NCBI RefSeq assembly: GCF_014201585.1
Contig: NZ_JACHES010000009.1
Location: forward strand, 1 to 64,000
Source: Anoxybacillus tengchongensis
GTDB taxonomy: Bacteria; Bacillota; Bacilli; Bacillales; Anoxybacillaceae
Direction: 5' to 3'
DNA: 64,000 bases
Of this stretch, positions 41,723 to 49,864 are shown in pieces (position 1 is the stretch's first letter; every line of letters begins with the position of its first letter). The notes beneath the pieces are model-generated. The model ran no database searches, had not been told where the DNA came from, and worked only from the letters and a program-made list of their open reading frames with translations. Made by a program: the position numbers and the translations under genes.

Positions 41723-43426
41723 ATGAAACGATTATATGCACTGTATGCAACGTTCGTCGCTGTAATTGGGTGTGCCTTATTTTTGTATATATGGCCGTTT
41801 GAACATATAGTACAACAATGGGGATTGTTGCTTTTACTTTCTGGTTCGACGATTTTGTTAAGTATTTACATTGTCCATCTTCCCCCGAAAGGGAATGCCT
41901 TTTCACTAGACTCAACAATTTATTTAGCTACCATCTTCGTATATGGATTAGAAACATCATTAATGGTGTTGTTATTAAGTATGATTCCAACATATCTTTT
42001 TCACGAAAAGAAGATGGCTTGGTGGAAACATGTATGTAATTTTGCGATGTATACATGCATGATTGTTGGGGCTTATTATTCTTTTGTCATGCTTGGAGGA
42101 GAAAGTGGTTCTTTTTCGATTCACTTTCTCGATGCGTACTTATTTTCTTTAATTGTTTATTCCACCATAAACATGTTATTAATCATAGGGTTTTTTTCAC
42201 TTTCCTCTTCTTCTAGCGTTAGACATATTTTGATGGAGATGTTAAATGAGTGGCTTTTTACTTATGGTGTTACACTACTAACGTCCTTAGTGTTAGTCAG
42301 TCTTCTTTTATTAAATGAATATTTTGGGATTTTACTGTTTACAGCTATTGGTTTGTTATTATCTTTAGCTTTTAGACAATATGGACGTTTATATGAAAAA
42401 GCGGCGAATGACAAAACGTATATTGAACAGTTGCTGAATTCGTTGCCAATCGGAATTGTGACAATTGATGAATCGACATCGAATAATTTTATTAACGATT
42501 CCGCTGCGATGTTGCTCGATTTAGATAAAAAAGAAATGAAACAAATGATCGAGCAGGAAAGGGAAAGTGAAAAAAACGCTCTATTTTGGAATCTTTTCAT
42601 TCACCGTGATCCATTTCAGCAAGTAAAGGTACCGTATGAAAAAGATGAGAAGAAAAAAATATTTTTAGCGTCTCAATCGAATTTGCTTAATTTATATGGT
42701 GAGAAGGTGGGGCGTACTATTTTCTTTTTAGACATCACCGAAATGGAAGAGCTAACGAAGCGAATACATCAATCGGAAAAATTGGCGTTAGTTGGGGAGA
42801 TGGCGGCGAAAGCGGCGCATGAAATTCGCAATCCGCTTACGGTCATTCATGGCTTTTTAGCGTTTATGGATGAAAATTTAGCGGAAAACGAGCGCGAACA
42901 ATATCACATTCCACTTTTATTAAAAGAAATTGACCGCATTAACGCGATTGTCGAAGATATGCTTCTCATTGCAAAGCCGAGCGCACCGATGTTAAAAGAG
43001 ACGTACATGGAAACGATCGTTCAAGATCTTCTTTCTTTGCTGCAGCACACATGTGAAACAAAAAAAATCGCTGTTCACGTTCGTCTGGATCGGGTTCCGT
43101 TATGGATCGATCCGAAACAAATGATGCAAGTGTTATACAATCTACTGCACAACAGCATCGAAGCTATTGAAGAAAACGGCACGATTTGCATGTATTCCGA
43201 TGTGAATGAGACGTACAATATGTATATTTACGACTCCGGCCGCGGAATTCCCAAAGAGATGCAAAAGACGATTTTTGAACCGTTTATGACGACGAAATCA
43301 TCGGGCACAGGCTTAGGATTAACGATTGTGAAGCGAATTATCGAAAACCATGGCGGAACGATTGCGCTTCATGATAGTTCGGAGAAAGGAACGACGTTTG
43401 TTATCAGCTTGCCGATTGGGCGATAA
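41723..43426 (+). CDS. Orphan sensor histidine kinase, sporulation-kinase-like
   Basis: A 567-residue membrane sensor. The first 220 residues hold seven or so hydrophobic helices. A PAS-like region follows (LLNSLPIGIVTIDESTSNNF, trimmed), then HisKA with AAHEIRNPLTVIHGF (His366) and HATPase_c with NLLHNSIEAIEENG, DSGRGIP and TGLGLTIVKRI. No response regulator gene is adjacent, as for phosphorelay kinases such as KinB that feed Spo0F. The input is unknown. A weak ribosome site precedes the ATG. Confidence 0.85.
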   Translation: MKRLYALYATFVAVIGCALFLYIWPFEHIVQQWGLLLLLSGSTILLSIYIVHLPPKGNAFSLDSTIYLATIFVYGLETSLMVLLLSMIPTYLFHEKKMAWWKHVCNFAMYTCMIVGAYYSFVMLGGESGSFSIHFLDAYLFSLIVYSTINMLLIIGFFSLSSSSSVRHILMEMLNEWLFTYGVTLLTSLVLVSLLLLNEYFGILLFTAIGLLLSLAFRQYGRLYEKAANDKTYIEQLLNSLPIGIVTIDESTSNNFINDSAAMLLDLDKKEMKQMIEQERESEKNALFWNLFIHRDPFQQVKVPYEKDEKKKIFLASQSNLLNLYGEKVGRTIFFLDITEMEELTKRIHQSEKLALVGEMAAKAAHEIRNPLTVIHGFLAFMDENLAENEREQYHIPLLLKEIDRINAIVEDMLLIAKPSAPMLKETYMETIVQDLLSLLQHTCETKKIAVHVRLDRVPLWIDPKQMMQVLYNLLHNSIEAIEENGTICMYSDVNETYNMYIYDSGRGIPKEMQKTIFEPFMTTKSSGTGLGLTIVKRIIENHGGTIALHDSSEKGTTFVISLPIGR

Positions 43427-43432
43427 AAAAGC

Positions 43433-43457
43433 CAGCGTGCTAGACGTTGGCTTTTTT
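43433..43457 (+). repeat. 25-bp direct repeat, copy 1, also the sensor kinase terminator
   Basis: A 25-base sequence with core CAGCGTGCTAGACGTTGGC ending in six T bases. It forms a terminator hairpin (GCCAGCGT with ACGTTGGC) and recurs exactly at 44604-44628, bracketing the rpn gene and decayed CRISPR. Confidence 0.85.
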
Positions 43458-43527
43458 ATATAGCTATGCAGGGAAATGGCTGATGTTGTCGAATAAAAAC
43501 GTCAAAAAAAGTATGCGAGGTGAATGT

Positions 43528-44379
43528 ATGTCCATTGATCACGATCGTCTGTTTAAAGAGTTAATTCAAACGTTTTTTGAGGAGTTTATCGTTCTCTTTT
43601 TCCCAACGATGCATGAGCATATCGACTTTCAACACGTATCGTTTTTGTCGGAGGAGCTGTTTACCGATGTAACGGCAGGGGAGAAGTATCGCGTTGATTT
43701 GTTGGTCGAAACGAAATTGAAAGGGGAGGATAGCCTAATTATTGTCCATATCGAAAACCAAAGCTACGTCCAACCATCGTTTCCTGAACGAATGTTTATT
43801 TATTTTAGCCGTTTGTTTGAAAAACACCGTAAACATATCGTACCGATTGCCGTCTTTAGCTACGATACGATCCGCGATGAACCATCGACATTTACCCTCC
43901 AATTTCCGTTTGGTCATGTGCTTGATTTTCATTTTTTCACTGTGGAACTTCGTAAACAAAACTCGCGAAACTACATTCGTCAAGACAACCCGATCGCCGC
44001 TACACTACTAAGTAAAATGGGGTATACTGAAAGTGAACGGGTAGAGTTGAAAAAACAATTTTTACGCATGCTTGTCCGAATGGAATTAGACGAAGCGAAA
44101 CAACGGTTGTTGTTTGGCTTTTTTGAAACATATGTAAAACTATCAGATGAAGAAGAACGAAGACTGCGAAGCGAGGTGAATGAAATGGAGACGAAAGAAA
44201 AAGAACAAGTGTTGGAACTTATTATTTCGTATGAACAAAAGGCGTTGGAAAAAGGAAGGGAAGAAGGGATGAAACGTCTTGTACAAACGATGGCGAGAAA
44301 AGGAATGAGTGCAAAAGACATTGCGAACGTCACAGACCTTGCGGAAGAAGAAGTGAAACAGCTATTGGAAAAAGAATAA
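43528..44379 (+). CDS. Rpn-family recombination-promoting nuclease, intact copy
   Basis: A 283-residue PD-(D/E)XK-fold protein of the Rpn/PDDEXK transposase-like family. The likely active site is Asp57 in RVDLLVE with Glu76 and Gln78 in HIENQSY, the E-x-Q form of the motif. Residues about 175-283 are a charged coiled region with EKGREEG and a C-terminal GMSAKDIANVTDLAEEEV helix pair. The start at 43528 follows GCGAGGTG. It is the only complete copy of four in the window and lies directly upstream of a decayed CRISPR leader. Family members have DNA-cleaving activity and promote recombination. Confidence 0.85.
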   Translation: MSIDHDRLFKELIQTFFEEFIVLFFPTMHEHIDFQHVSFLSEELFTDVTAGEKYRVDLLVETKLKGEDSLIIVHIENQSYVQPSFPERMFIYFSRLFEKHRKHIVPIAVFSYDTIRDEPSTFTLQFPFGHVLDFHFFTVELRKQNSRNYIRQDNPIAATLLSKMGYTESERVELKKQFLRMLVRMELDEAKQRLLFGFFETYVKLSDEEERRLRSEVNEMETKEKEQVLELIISYEQKALEKGREEGMKRLVQTMARKGMSAKDIANVTDLAEEEVKQLLEKE

Positions 44380-44522
44380 GTTGTTTGCTCATTATCGTCG
44401 ATCTCCCGTTTTATGAACACTCCGGGAGATTGACGACAATTATCAAGGAAATGAACCGAATTTTCGGATGTGTGATGATGGTGTATAGCTTTTCCGCGTG
44501 TTGATGCATTGGCACTTTTTAT
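44380..44522 (+). promoter_or_regulatory. Decayed CRISPR leader 3
   Basis: This segment aligns with leaders 1 and 2. It keeps the inverted repeat in altered form (ATTATCGTCGATCTCCCG pairing with CGGGAGATTGACGACAAT, with paired base changes), the GAATTTTCGGATGT block, the ATAGCTTTTCC block and a final CACTTTTT. The second, terminator-type hairpin has been lost. Confidence 0.75.
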
Positions 44523-44599
44523 GGTTGTATTGTGCAAAGGATGGAATGTATCGTTCGCTCGGACTTATTCGATTTGTATCATGCCTATGAGGAATAAAC
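44523..44599 (+). CRISPR. CRISPR remnant with two degenerate repeats
   Basis: The second repeat at 44571-44599 reads ATTTGTATCATGCC, then TATGAGGAATAAAC, close to the array 2 consensus but missing two bases near the end. The first (about 44523-44550) is more degraded (GGTTGTATTGTGC). One short spacer-like stretch lies between. Position directly after a leader supports a collapsed array. Confidence 0.7.
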
Positions 44600-44603
44600 A
44601 CGT

Positions 44604-44628
44604 CAGCGTGCTAGACGTTGGCTTTTTT
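44604..44628 (+). repeat. 25-bp direct repeat, copy 2
   Basis: This is identical to 43433-43457, just after the last degenerate CRISPR repeat. The 1.1-kb segment between the copies holds rpn, leader and array remnant. Confidence 0.85.
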
Positions 44629-44651
44629 CGTATAGGTTTGATAGGTACTAT

Positions 44652-44733
44652 TTTACTTTTTCTTCAAAATTCGTTATAATAAAAAGTAGAGGACATCTTT
44701 CTTTCCGATTGTGGTAAAGTGAGATGTTTTTTT
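44652..44733 (+). promoter_or_regulatory. Promoter and leader hairpin of the dgcN-racemase pair
   Basis: TTTACT (44652-44657), 17 bases, TATAAT (44675-44680). About 12 bases into the transcript ACATCT (44693-44698) can pair with AGATGT (44722-44727), followed by seven T bases, which would make a terminator in the leader. This suggests attenuation, with no recognised ligand or anticodon-like element. Confidence 0.5.
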
Positions 44734-44774
44734 CATGGAGACATTGATTTCACAAAGAAATGGAGGGATTTCTG

Positions 44775-45857
44775 ATGAAGAAATACGCCATTGTGTATTG
44801 TGAACATCAATTTGGTTCCATGGATGGAAAAACAGCAAATGGACTTGTGCGCGATTCGGGGTTGTATGAGATCGTTGCGGTCATTGATTCGACAAAAGCT
44901 GGTCAAGATGCCGGCGAGGTGCTTGATCAAAAGAAAAACGGCATTCCGATTTGTAAAAGTCTTCAAGATGCAATGACCTCCGCAAAAGAAAAACCAAACT
45001 ACTTCATCTTAGGAATTGCTCCAGCGAACGCTTTTCTCAAAAAAGAAGAACGCCAAGTGATTATCGAAGCGATGGAAGCAGGCATGCACATCATTAATCC
45101 ACTTCAAGAGTTTTTAACAGAAGATGAAGAAATGATGACGATGGCGAAACGCTACGGGGTAACGATTCGCGACGTTCGCAAACCGCGTCCGAAAAAAGAA
45201 TGGACGTTGTTTACGGGACGCATTTTGCAAGTGAAAGCGCCAATTGTGGCGGTGCTTGGGACAGATGGCGCATGCGGGAAACGAACGACGGCGATGATCG
45301 TCGCAAAAGAAATGCAAAAGCGCGGTTATAAAACGGCATTCGTTGCGACAGGACAAACAGGGTTAATTCAAGGTGCGTCGTACGGCTTTGCGATGGACGC
45401 GTTTCCGCTTCAATATATGATCGGCGAACTTGAGCGGGAAATCGTGCGCGCATATGAAACAGAGCGACCGGACATTATTATCGTAGAAGGACAAGGAGCG
45501 CTTAGTCACCCAGCTTACGTGAGCTCGGCTGGCATTTTAAAAGGGGCGCGGCCGCAAGCCGTTATTTTACAACATCCGCCGAAGCGAAAAGTGCTTGGTG
45601 ACTTCCCGTTTGTTGAGATGCCGACAGTGGAAAGCGAAATTGCGTTAATTGAACATTTCGGAAAGACGAAAGTCGTTGCGATTACGTTAAATCATGAAGG
45701 GATGACAGATGAAGAACTAAAACAAACAATTGACGAATACGAACGAAAATTCCATATGCCTGTGACCGATGTATTAAAATATGGAGCGGATAAAGTTGTT
45801 GATCGTCTCATCAATTATTTCCCGTCTTTACGAAAACATGAGGTGGCAGTATCATGA
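44775..45857 (+). CDS. dgcN: DUF1611 family protein, DgcN-type D-amino acid N-acetyltransferase
   Basis: A 360-residue protein of the DUF1611 family. The N-terminal part is Rossmann-like and the C-terminal part a P-loop-type domain with LGTDGACGKRTTAMIVAKEM and EGQGALSHPAYVS. DgcN has been described as a D-glutamate/D-aspartate N-acetyltransferase. GGAGGG precedes the ATG at 44775. Its stop overlaps the next start by four bases, and that partner has an alanine racemase fold, which fits D-amino acid metabolism. Confidence 0.8.
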   Translation: MKKYAIVYCEHQFGSMDGKTANGLVRDSGLYEIVAVIDSTKAGQDAGEVLDQKKNGIPICKSLQDAMTSAKEKPNYFILGIAPANAFLKKEERQVIIEAMEAGMHIINPLQEFLTEDEEMMTMAKRYGVTIRDVRKPRPKKEWTLFTGRILQVKAPIVAVLGTDGACGKRTTAMIVAKEMQKRGYKTAFVATGQTGLIQGASYGFAMDAFPLQYMIGELEREIVRAYETERPDIIIVEGQGALSHPAYVSSAGILKGARPQAVILQHPPKRKVLGDFPFVEMPTVESEIALIEHFGKTKVVAITLNHEGMTDEELKQTIDEYERKFHMPVTDVLKYGADKVVDRLINYFPSLRKHEVAVS

Positions 45858-46954
45858 CGCCGAGAGTTGAAATTGACTTGTGGAAAATTCGTCATAATGC
45901 TGCAACGTTAAACAAATGGTGCGAAGAAAAAGGGATTCAAATGACAGCTGTCGTCAAAGGGGTGGGCGGAGATGTACACATTGCGCGCGCCCTCGTCGAT
46001 AGCGGCATTACAAGTTTAGCAGATACGAAAGTGGAGAGAATCGCAAAATTAAAATCAGCGCATATTCCAGCCACATATATGCTTATTCGCACGCCTGCGC
46101 TAAGCGAAGTGAGCCAAGTCGTTCAACACGTCGATGTCAGCGTCCAATCGGAAATCGACGTCGTGCGTGCCATCTCTGCGGAAGCGGTGAAGCAAAACAA
46201 AACGCATGCGATCATCGTCATGGTTGAAATGGGCGACTTGCGCGAAGGCGTCATGCCGACAGATGTGCCGGCATTTATTGAACAAATTTTGCCGTTGCCA
46301 AACATTCAAGTCGTCGGCATTGGAGCGAATTTTGCCTGCTTCGGTGGCATCATCCCGACCGATCAAAAAATGCGTGAACTTTCATCGCTCGCCAAATATA
46401 TTCAAAAAGAATATTCATTATTGTTACGATACGTATCCGGTGGAAACTCCGCAAACTATTATTGGCTAAACCAAACGACAGACGTCGGATGTATTAACCA
46501 TTTGCGATTAGGCGAAGCCATTTTTTTAGGACGCGAGACGATTCGTGGCGCTGCGATCCCTAACTTATATCAAGATGCGTTTTGTTTAGTAGCCGAAGTC
46601 ATTGAAGTGAAAACGAAACCGTCTGTTCCATACGGTGTGCAAAGCCGCAACGCATTTGGCGAAACGCCGACGTTTCAAGAACGGGGCATGATGAAACGCG
46701 CCATTGTCGGCATCGGTCGCCAAGATGTACACGTCAACGGACTAACACCGCTTGCCCCCGTTGACATCATCGGATCAAGCAGCGACCATATTATTGTTGA
46801 TGCGACACGCACCGACATTCAAGTCGGTGATCACCTTCGTTTTGCGGTGGACTACGGTGCAATGATTTCGCTTATGACGTCTCCATACGTTCAAAAAACG
46901 TATGTACAAACGGATGAAAAAAACAGCCGTTTCCCGACAAAAACATCGGCGTAA
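45854..46954 (+). CDS. Alanine-racemase-fold PLP enzyme (amino acid racemase)
   Basis: A 366-residue fold-type III PLP protein. Lys of TAVVKGVGGD near residue 35 is the expected PLP lysine. The IKG-type N-terminal VEIDLWKIRHNAATL and the HLRLGEAIFLG segment match ornithine/lysine racemase-type and YhfX-like proteins rather than canonical Alr. It is coupled to dgcN by ATGA overlap. The pair may interconvert and acetylate a D-amino acid; the direction and substrate are not known. Confidence 0.8.
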   Translation: MTPRVEIDLWKIRHNAATLNKWCEEKGIQMTAVVKGVGGDVHIARALVDSGITSLADTKVERIAKLKSAHIPATYMLIRTPALSEVSQVVQHVDVSVQSEIDVVRAISAEAVKQNKTHAIIVMVEMGDLREGVMPTDVPAFIEQILPLPNIQVVGIGANFACFGGIIPTDQKMRELSSLAKYIQKEYSLLLRYVSGGNSANYYWLNQTTDVGCINHLRLGEAIFLGRETIRGAAIPNLYQDAFCLVAEVIEVKTKPSVPYGVQSRNAFGETPTFQERGMMKRAIVGIGRQDVHVNGLTPLAPVDIIGSSSDHIIVDATRTDIQVGDHLRFAVDYGAMISLMTSPYVQKTYVQTDEKNSRFPTKTSA

Positions 46955-46959
46955 GCAAG

Positions 46960-46983
46960 CCAGCGCATGAGGCGCTGGTTTTT
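46960..46983 (+). terminator. Terminator after the racemase gene
   Basis: CCAGCGC (46960-46966) pairs with GCGCTGG (46972-46978), followed by T bases. Confidence 0.8.
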
Positions 46984-47232
46984 ACATAGCCTTTGCGCAC
47001 GACGTTTCCGCGTCCGAATGCCTCCTTTGGGTGGCAACACTTCTCATGAAAACAAATAACAAAACAGCGCCGGATTTAAGTTTGTAAGACAAACTCGAAG
47101 ACGCTGCCTAAAGCGACAATCGATACCCGTGTGCTCGATGTCAGAACTGTTGGCGATTTGAGACAAAGCGAAACGAATAAGTTGATGACATCTTAGAACG
47201 AAACGAAAGTGGAAACAGGACATGTTTACCTT
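46984..47232. other. Intergenic stretch without recognised gene
   Basis: About 250 bases with no credible ORF, RNA or repeat. It marks the change from the GC-richer backbone to the AT-richer dynamin island. Confidence 0.5.
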
Positions 47233-47595
47233 TCAACTATCCCAGTCAAACATACAAGTTGTGCAAATATCATTTCTCACGACTCCGCCACATATTTGGC
47301 ATGTGTATGAATATGATGGAATTGAATCGAAATCAAATTGTTCTATTGAAACAGGTTTTTTAAATTCCTTAAACGGATCTTTCTTATGTTGAACTTGATT
47401 TGAATTGGACATATCGTTTGTTATGTCATCTATAGATAAAATGAAATAACCTTTAAATTTTTCCCCGACCTTTATGTCCTCGTTTACAATCTTCCATGCT
47501 TTGTGGTTAGGTTGAACGTCCAAATACCATCGATATATTTTTTGATCAGGTCCTTTGCACAAAACAACATATTTTTTAAAAGGTTGTATTAACAT
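47233..47595 (-). CDS. Small protein with C-terminal zinc ribbon
   Basis: A 120-residue protein. The N-terminal part is beta-rich (KKYVVLCKGPDQKIYRWYLD, then KVGEKFKGYFILSIDD). The C-terminus carries CQICGG...CTTC, a four-Cys zinc ribbon. The start at 47595 follows GGGAGGGGGAG, much better than the longer frame. It is AT-rich like the dynamin genes and may belong to that island. No family recognised. Confidence 0.6.
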   Translation of the reverse strand: MLIQPFKKYVVLCKGPDQKIYRWYLDVQPNHKAWKIVNEDIKVGEKFKGYFILSIDDITNDMSNSNQVQHKKDPFKEFKKPVSIEQFDFDSIPSYSYTCQICGGVVRNDICTTCMFDWDS

Positions 47596-47787
47596 GTTTG
47601 CTCCCCCTCCCATTTGTTTCAACACATAGTGTGAAAAATCCCTTTGGTGAAATATATGTTTACCTATCTTCAATATCGACAGCGGACAACATCAATATCG
47701 TCATGATTGTTCCACTTCTTTTTGGTATTTCTTTCATTTTACTATAAATTTTGATAAAGAGAATACATGAAATTCGGGATAATTGTT
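47596..47787. other. Intergenic stretch upstream of the zinc-ribbon gene
   Basis: AT-rich and without a supported gene. Plausible -10-like hexamers exist on the minus strand, but none has a convincing -35. Confidence 0.4.
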
Positions 47788-48078
47788 CTAAAGAAATTGT
47801 TCTTCATCTTCACGAATGTAAAAGCAGGCGGTTTCATGCGAAAAGATTGGATAGTTGGGGATAGCAATCATAATGGTAGAGGAAAGGATGTCGTATCGTT
47901 TTCCTTTTGATAGCGAAGGGAAAAACAACCGCATTGCCGTATTTTGTTTCTTTGGTGAGCTCGGTGTTTTCAAAATCAACATCGACGATGCGATCGTCCT
48001 CTTTTCAGTGTAAAAGTACGTTTAAAACATCATCGTAATTGATTTTCTGTTTAGATGATCGAACAGCCGTTTAAACAT
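47788..48078 (-). pseudogene. Remnant of a second PD-(D/E)XK transposase-like gene
   Basis: Minus-strand pieces resemble the N-terminus and middle of the PD-(D/E)XK nuclease transposase family. FKRLFDHLNRKSIT lies near 48078 and DDVLNVLLH in another frame. Then LSKGKRYDILSSTIMIAIPN leads to FYIREDEEQFL, corresponding to the usual KG..Y..L...I.I.I and hLREDEE features. Frames change at least once and the catalytic region is missing. It differs from the rpn copies elsewhere in the window. Confidence 0.5.
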
Positions 48079-48254
48079 AAAAATCCATTTTTAAATCAAG
48101 AGATGGCGTACACTCCATTCTTTCGAGGTAAATACAATTTCGTTACAATAGAGAAATATGGGGGGGCTCAGGTCTAAGATTACATTTTTTTAGATGTAGA
48201 AAAATATTTTATCGACAAACGACGATACACTTCAAGAAATAACATAAAAAACAT

Positions 48255-48313
48255 CCATGAGCAAGTTTTGCTCGCCACCTAGCATGGAAATAACCGCCCA
48301 TGGATTGGTTATT
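48255..48313. repeat. Two adjacent perfect hairpins upstream of the dynamin island genes
   Basis: CCATGAGCAA and TTGCTC...CATGG (48255-48287) nest an outer 5-bp and an inner 6-bp stem. AATAACC (48289-48295) then pairs with GGTTATT (48307-48313). The rest of 48079-48385 has no supported gene. The hairpins could be an RNA element, a protein site or the end of a small mobile element. Confidence 0.4.
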
Positions 48314-48385
48314 TTCACAGAAAAAAGAGGGATTGGGTAAAAAATGTGAAATTTAATAATCAACAACACGTATGGAGGGATGCTG

Positions 48386-48763
48386 ATGGATAGAATATCG
48401 TTTGCTGAACAAATGTGGGAAGAACTATTGTCTATGCTTTATGAAGGAAAAGTTGTGTCAACATTTAAAGGAAAAGCTACTTTTACAGTTGTGTCATTTT
48501 CTGATAATGGAATCGAAGTACGGATCGCATCAAAAACAAATGAGAAAAAATCTTTAAGTAGAAAAGTTATGATGAATGCCATTTATAAGTTGATCGATCA
48601 TATCGATGGTGTGCGTCAAAAAATGGTCGATCCCGAATCACGTTTAAAGCTTGGTTTACTTTCCCTTCTTCCATCAACTGAAAAAGTAAGAAAAGTAGAA
48701 GCAAAAAGAAGTGTGCTATATTTGATCCTGACATCAGAGACACGAAAAAAATTGACAGAATAG
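48386..48763 (+). CDS. Hypothetical protein of the dynamin island
   Basis: A 125-residue soluble protein. It starts at the second of two close ATGs because GGAGGG at 48374-48379 abuts the first. It has DRISFAEQMWEELLSMLYEG, a beta-rich centre (KATFTVVSFSDNGIEVRIAS) and a charged helical end. No family recognised. It is the first plus-strand gene of the island, 68 bases before the Gly-rich gene. Confidence 0.6.
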   Translation: MDRISFAEQMWEELLSMLYEGKVVSTFKGKATFTVVSFSDNGIEVRIASKTNEKKSLSRKVMMNAIYKLIDHIDGVRQKMVDPESRLKLGLLSLLPSTEKVRKVEAKRSVLYLILTSETRKKLTE

Positions 48764-48831
48764 AGGGATATTTGTCATTATAAGAGATATGTTGAAAAAA
48801 CTAGTTTGTTGAAGAAATGGAGGGGAATTGC

Positions 48832-49665
48832 TTGGGTTTTTTTCGGGGGTTAGGAAGATTCGCTGGCAAGGCAACGGGTACGGTAATCGGTGGAGCTGTA
48901 AATGTTGTTGGTGAGTTAACGGGAAGTGAGTGGGTAAAAGAAGTTGGAAATGGTGTGAAAAAAGCTTCAGAGTTTACTGGCGACACATTCGGACAAGTAT
49001 TAGATGGAGTATGGGACACAGCCGCAGGTATTGCAAATAAAGATGAGAAAAAGATTGAAAAGGGACTTGAACATATTGGTGAATCGGTTTCACGTACAGT
49101 AAAAGGGGTATATTATACTGCTAAACATACATATGAAAATGGAAAAGAAGTTTATGAGGGAATACGTGATAATGATGAGAACAAATTGAAAAATGGTTTA
49201 GCTGAAATTGCAAAAACAGCTGCGGTGGGAATGTTGGCGGTTGGAGTTGTTGATATCATAGATGGTGCTGATTATGCCGGTTCGATAGAAGGGGATATTA
49301 AATCTATGGATATGGACGATGATACATTGCATCAAACAGTTAATCATGTCGGGACGGCAGAAAATAATGTGGGGAATTTAGGTAAAATAGATTTTGTTGG
49401 TAAAGAAGATTGGATAGAAAGCAATGGTGATTGGATGAGTAAAGAGGATGAAAACGAGACTTACTTAGAAGAAGTAGAGGAGGAAAGTACTGGAATACAT
49501 CATATTCGTCCCCATTGGGTTGACGGATATTGGAGAGAAGGTCAATGGATTGAAGGGTATTGGCGTGATGGAGATGGAAATACAGGCGTGAACTTAACTG
49601 AAGAACAAGGCGGAGGCTATATAAGAACGAATCCAGACGGGAATCCAGGGAACAATTTAACATAG
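48832..49665 (+). CDS. Gly-rich protein with YWRDGDG C-terminal module
   Basis: A 277-residue protein with a TTG start; GGAGGGG at 48819-48825 lies six bases before it, whereas the open-frame ATG at 48817 overlaps that site. Residues 1-60 are Gly-rich and amphipathic (GRFAGKATGTVIGGAVNVVG). A helical middle has EKGLEHIGESVSRTVKG, and a hydrophobic stretch follows (VGMLAVGVVDIIDG). The last 50 residues (HIRPHWVDGYWREG, then GYWRDGDGNT and QGGGYIRTNPDG) are shared with the minus-strand protein at 51197. It may insert into or associate with membranes. Confidence 0.65.
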   Translation: MGFFRGLGRFAGKATGTVIGGAVNVVGELTGSEWVKEVGNGVKKASEFTGDTFGQVLDGVWDTAAGIANKDEKKIEKGLEHIGESVSRTVKGVYYTAKHTYENGKEVYEGIRDNDENKLKNGLAEIAKTAAVGMLAVGVVDIIDGADYAGSIEGDIKSMDMDDDTLHQTVNHVGTAENNVGNLGKIDFVGKEDWIESNGDWMSKEDENETYLEEVEEESTGIHHIRPHWVDGYWREGQWIEGYWRDGDGNTGVNLTEEQGGGYIRTNPDGNPGNNLT

Positions 49666-49864
49666 GCTGATGTTAGTCTAGATTATAGACACGAAGAATA
49701 GAGGAATGTATAGCAAACCTATCAAATCCATAGGGAGTGTCTATAATGATGAGGCTAGCTAGTTCAGACGTTCCTGACATGTTGCGCCAACATATTAGAT
49801 GGTCAGCCTAGATCAAGCCGAAAAGGCCATTCGTGAATTGGCCCAGTTTTAAGGAGGGGTGACG
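49666..49864 (+). other. Intergenic stretch with inverted repeat and ORF relics
   Basis: TTATAGACAC (49683-49692) and GTGTCTATAA (49737-49746) are a perfect 10-bp inverted repeat. Short open pieces after it (SSDVPDMLRQHIRW, then LDQAEKAIRELAQF in another frame) look like a frameshifted small gene, not recognised. Confidence 0.4.
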
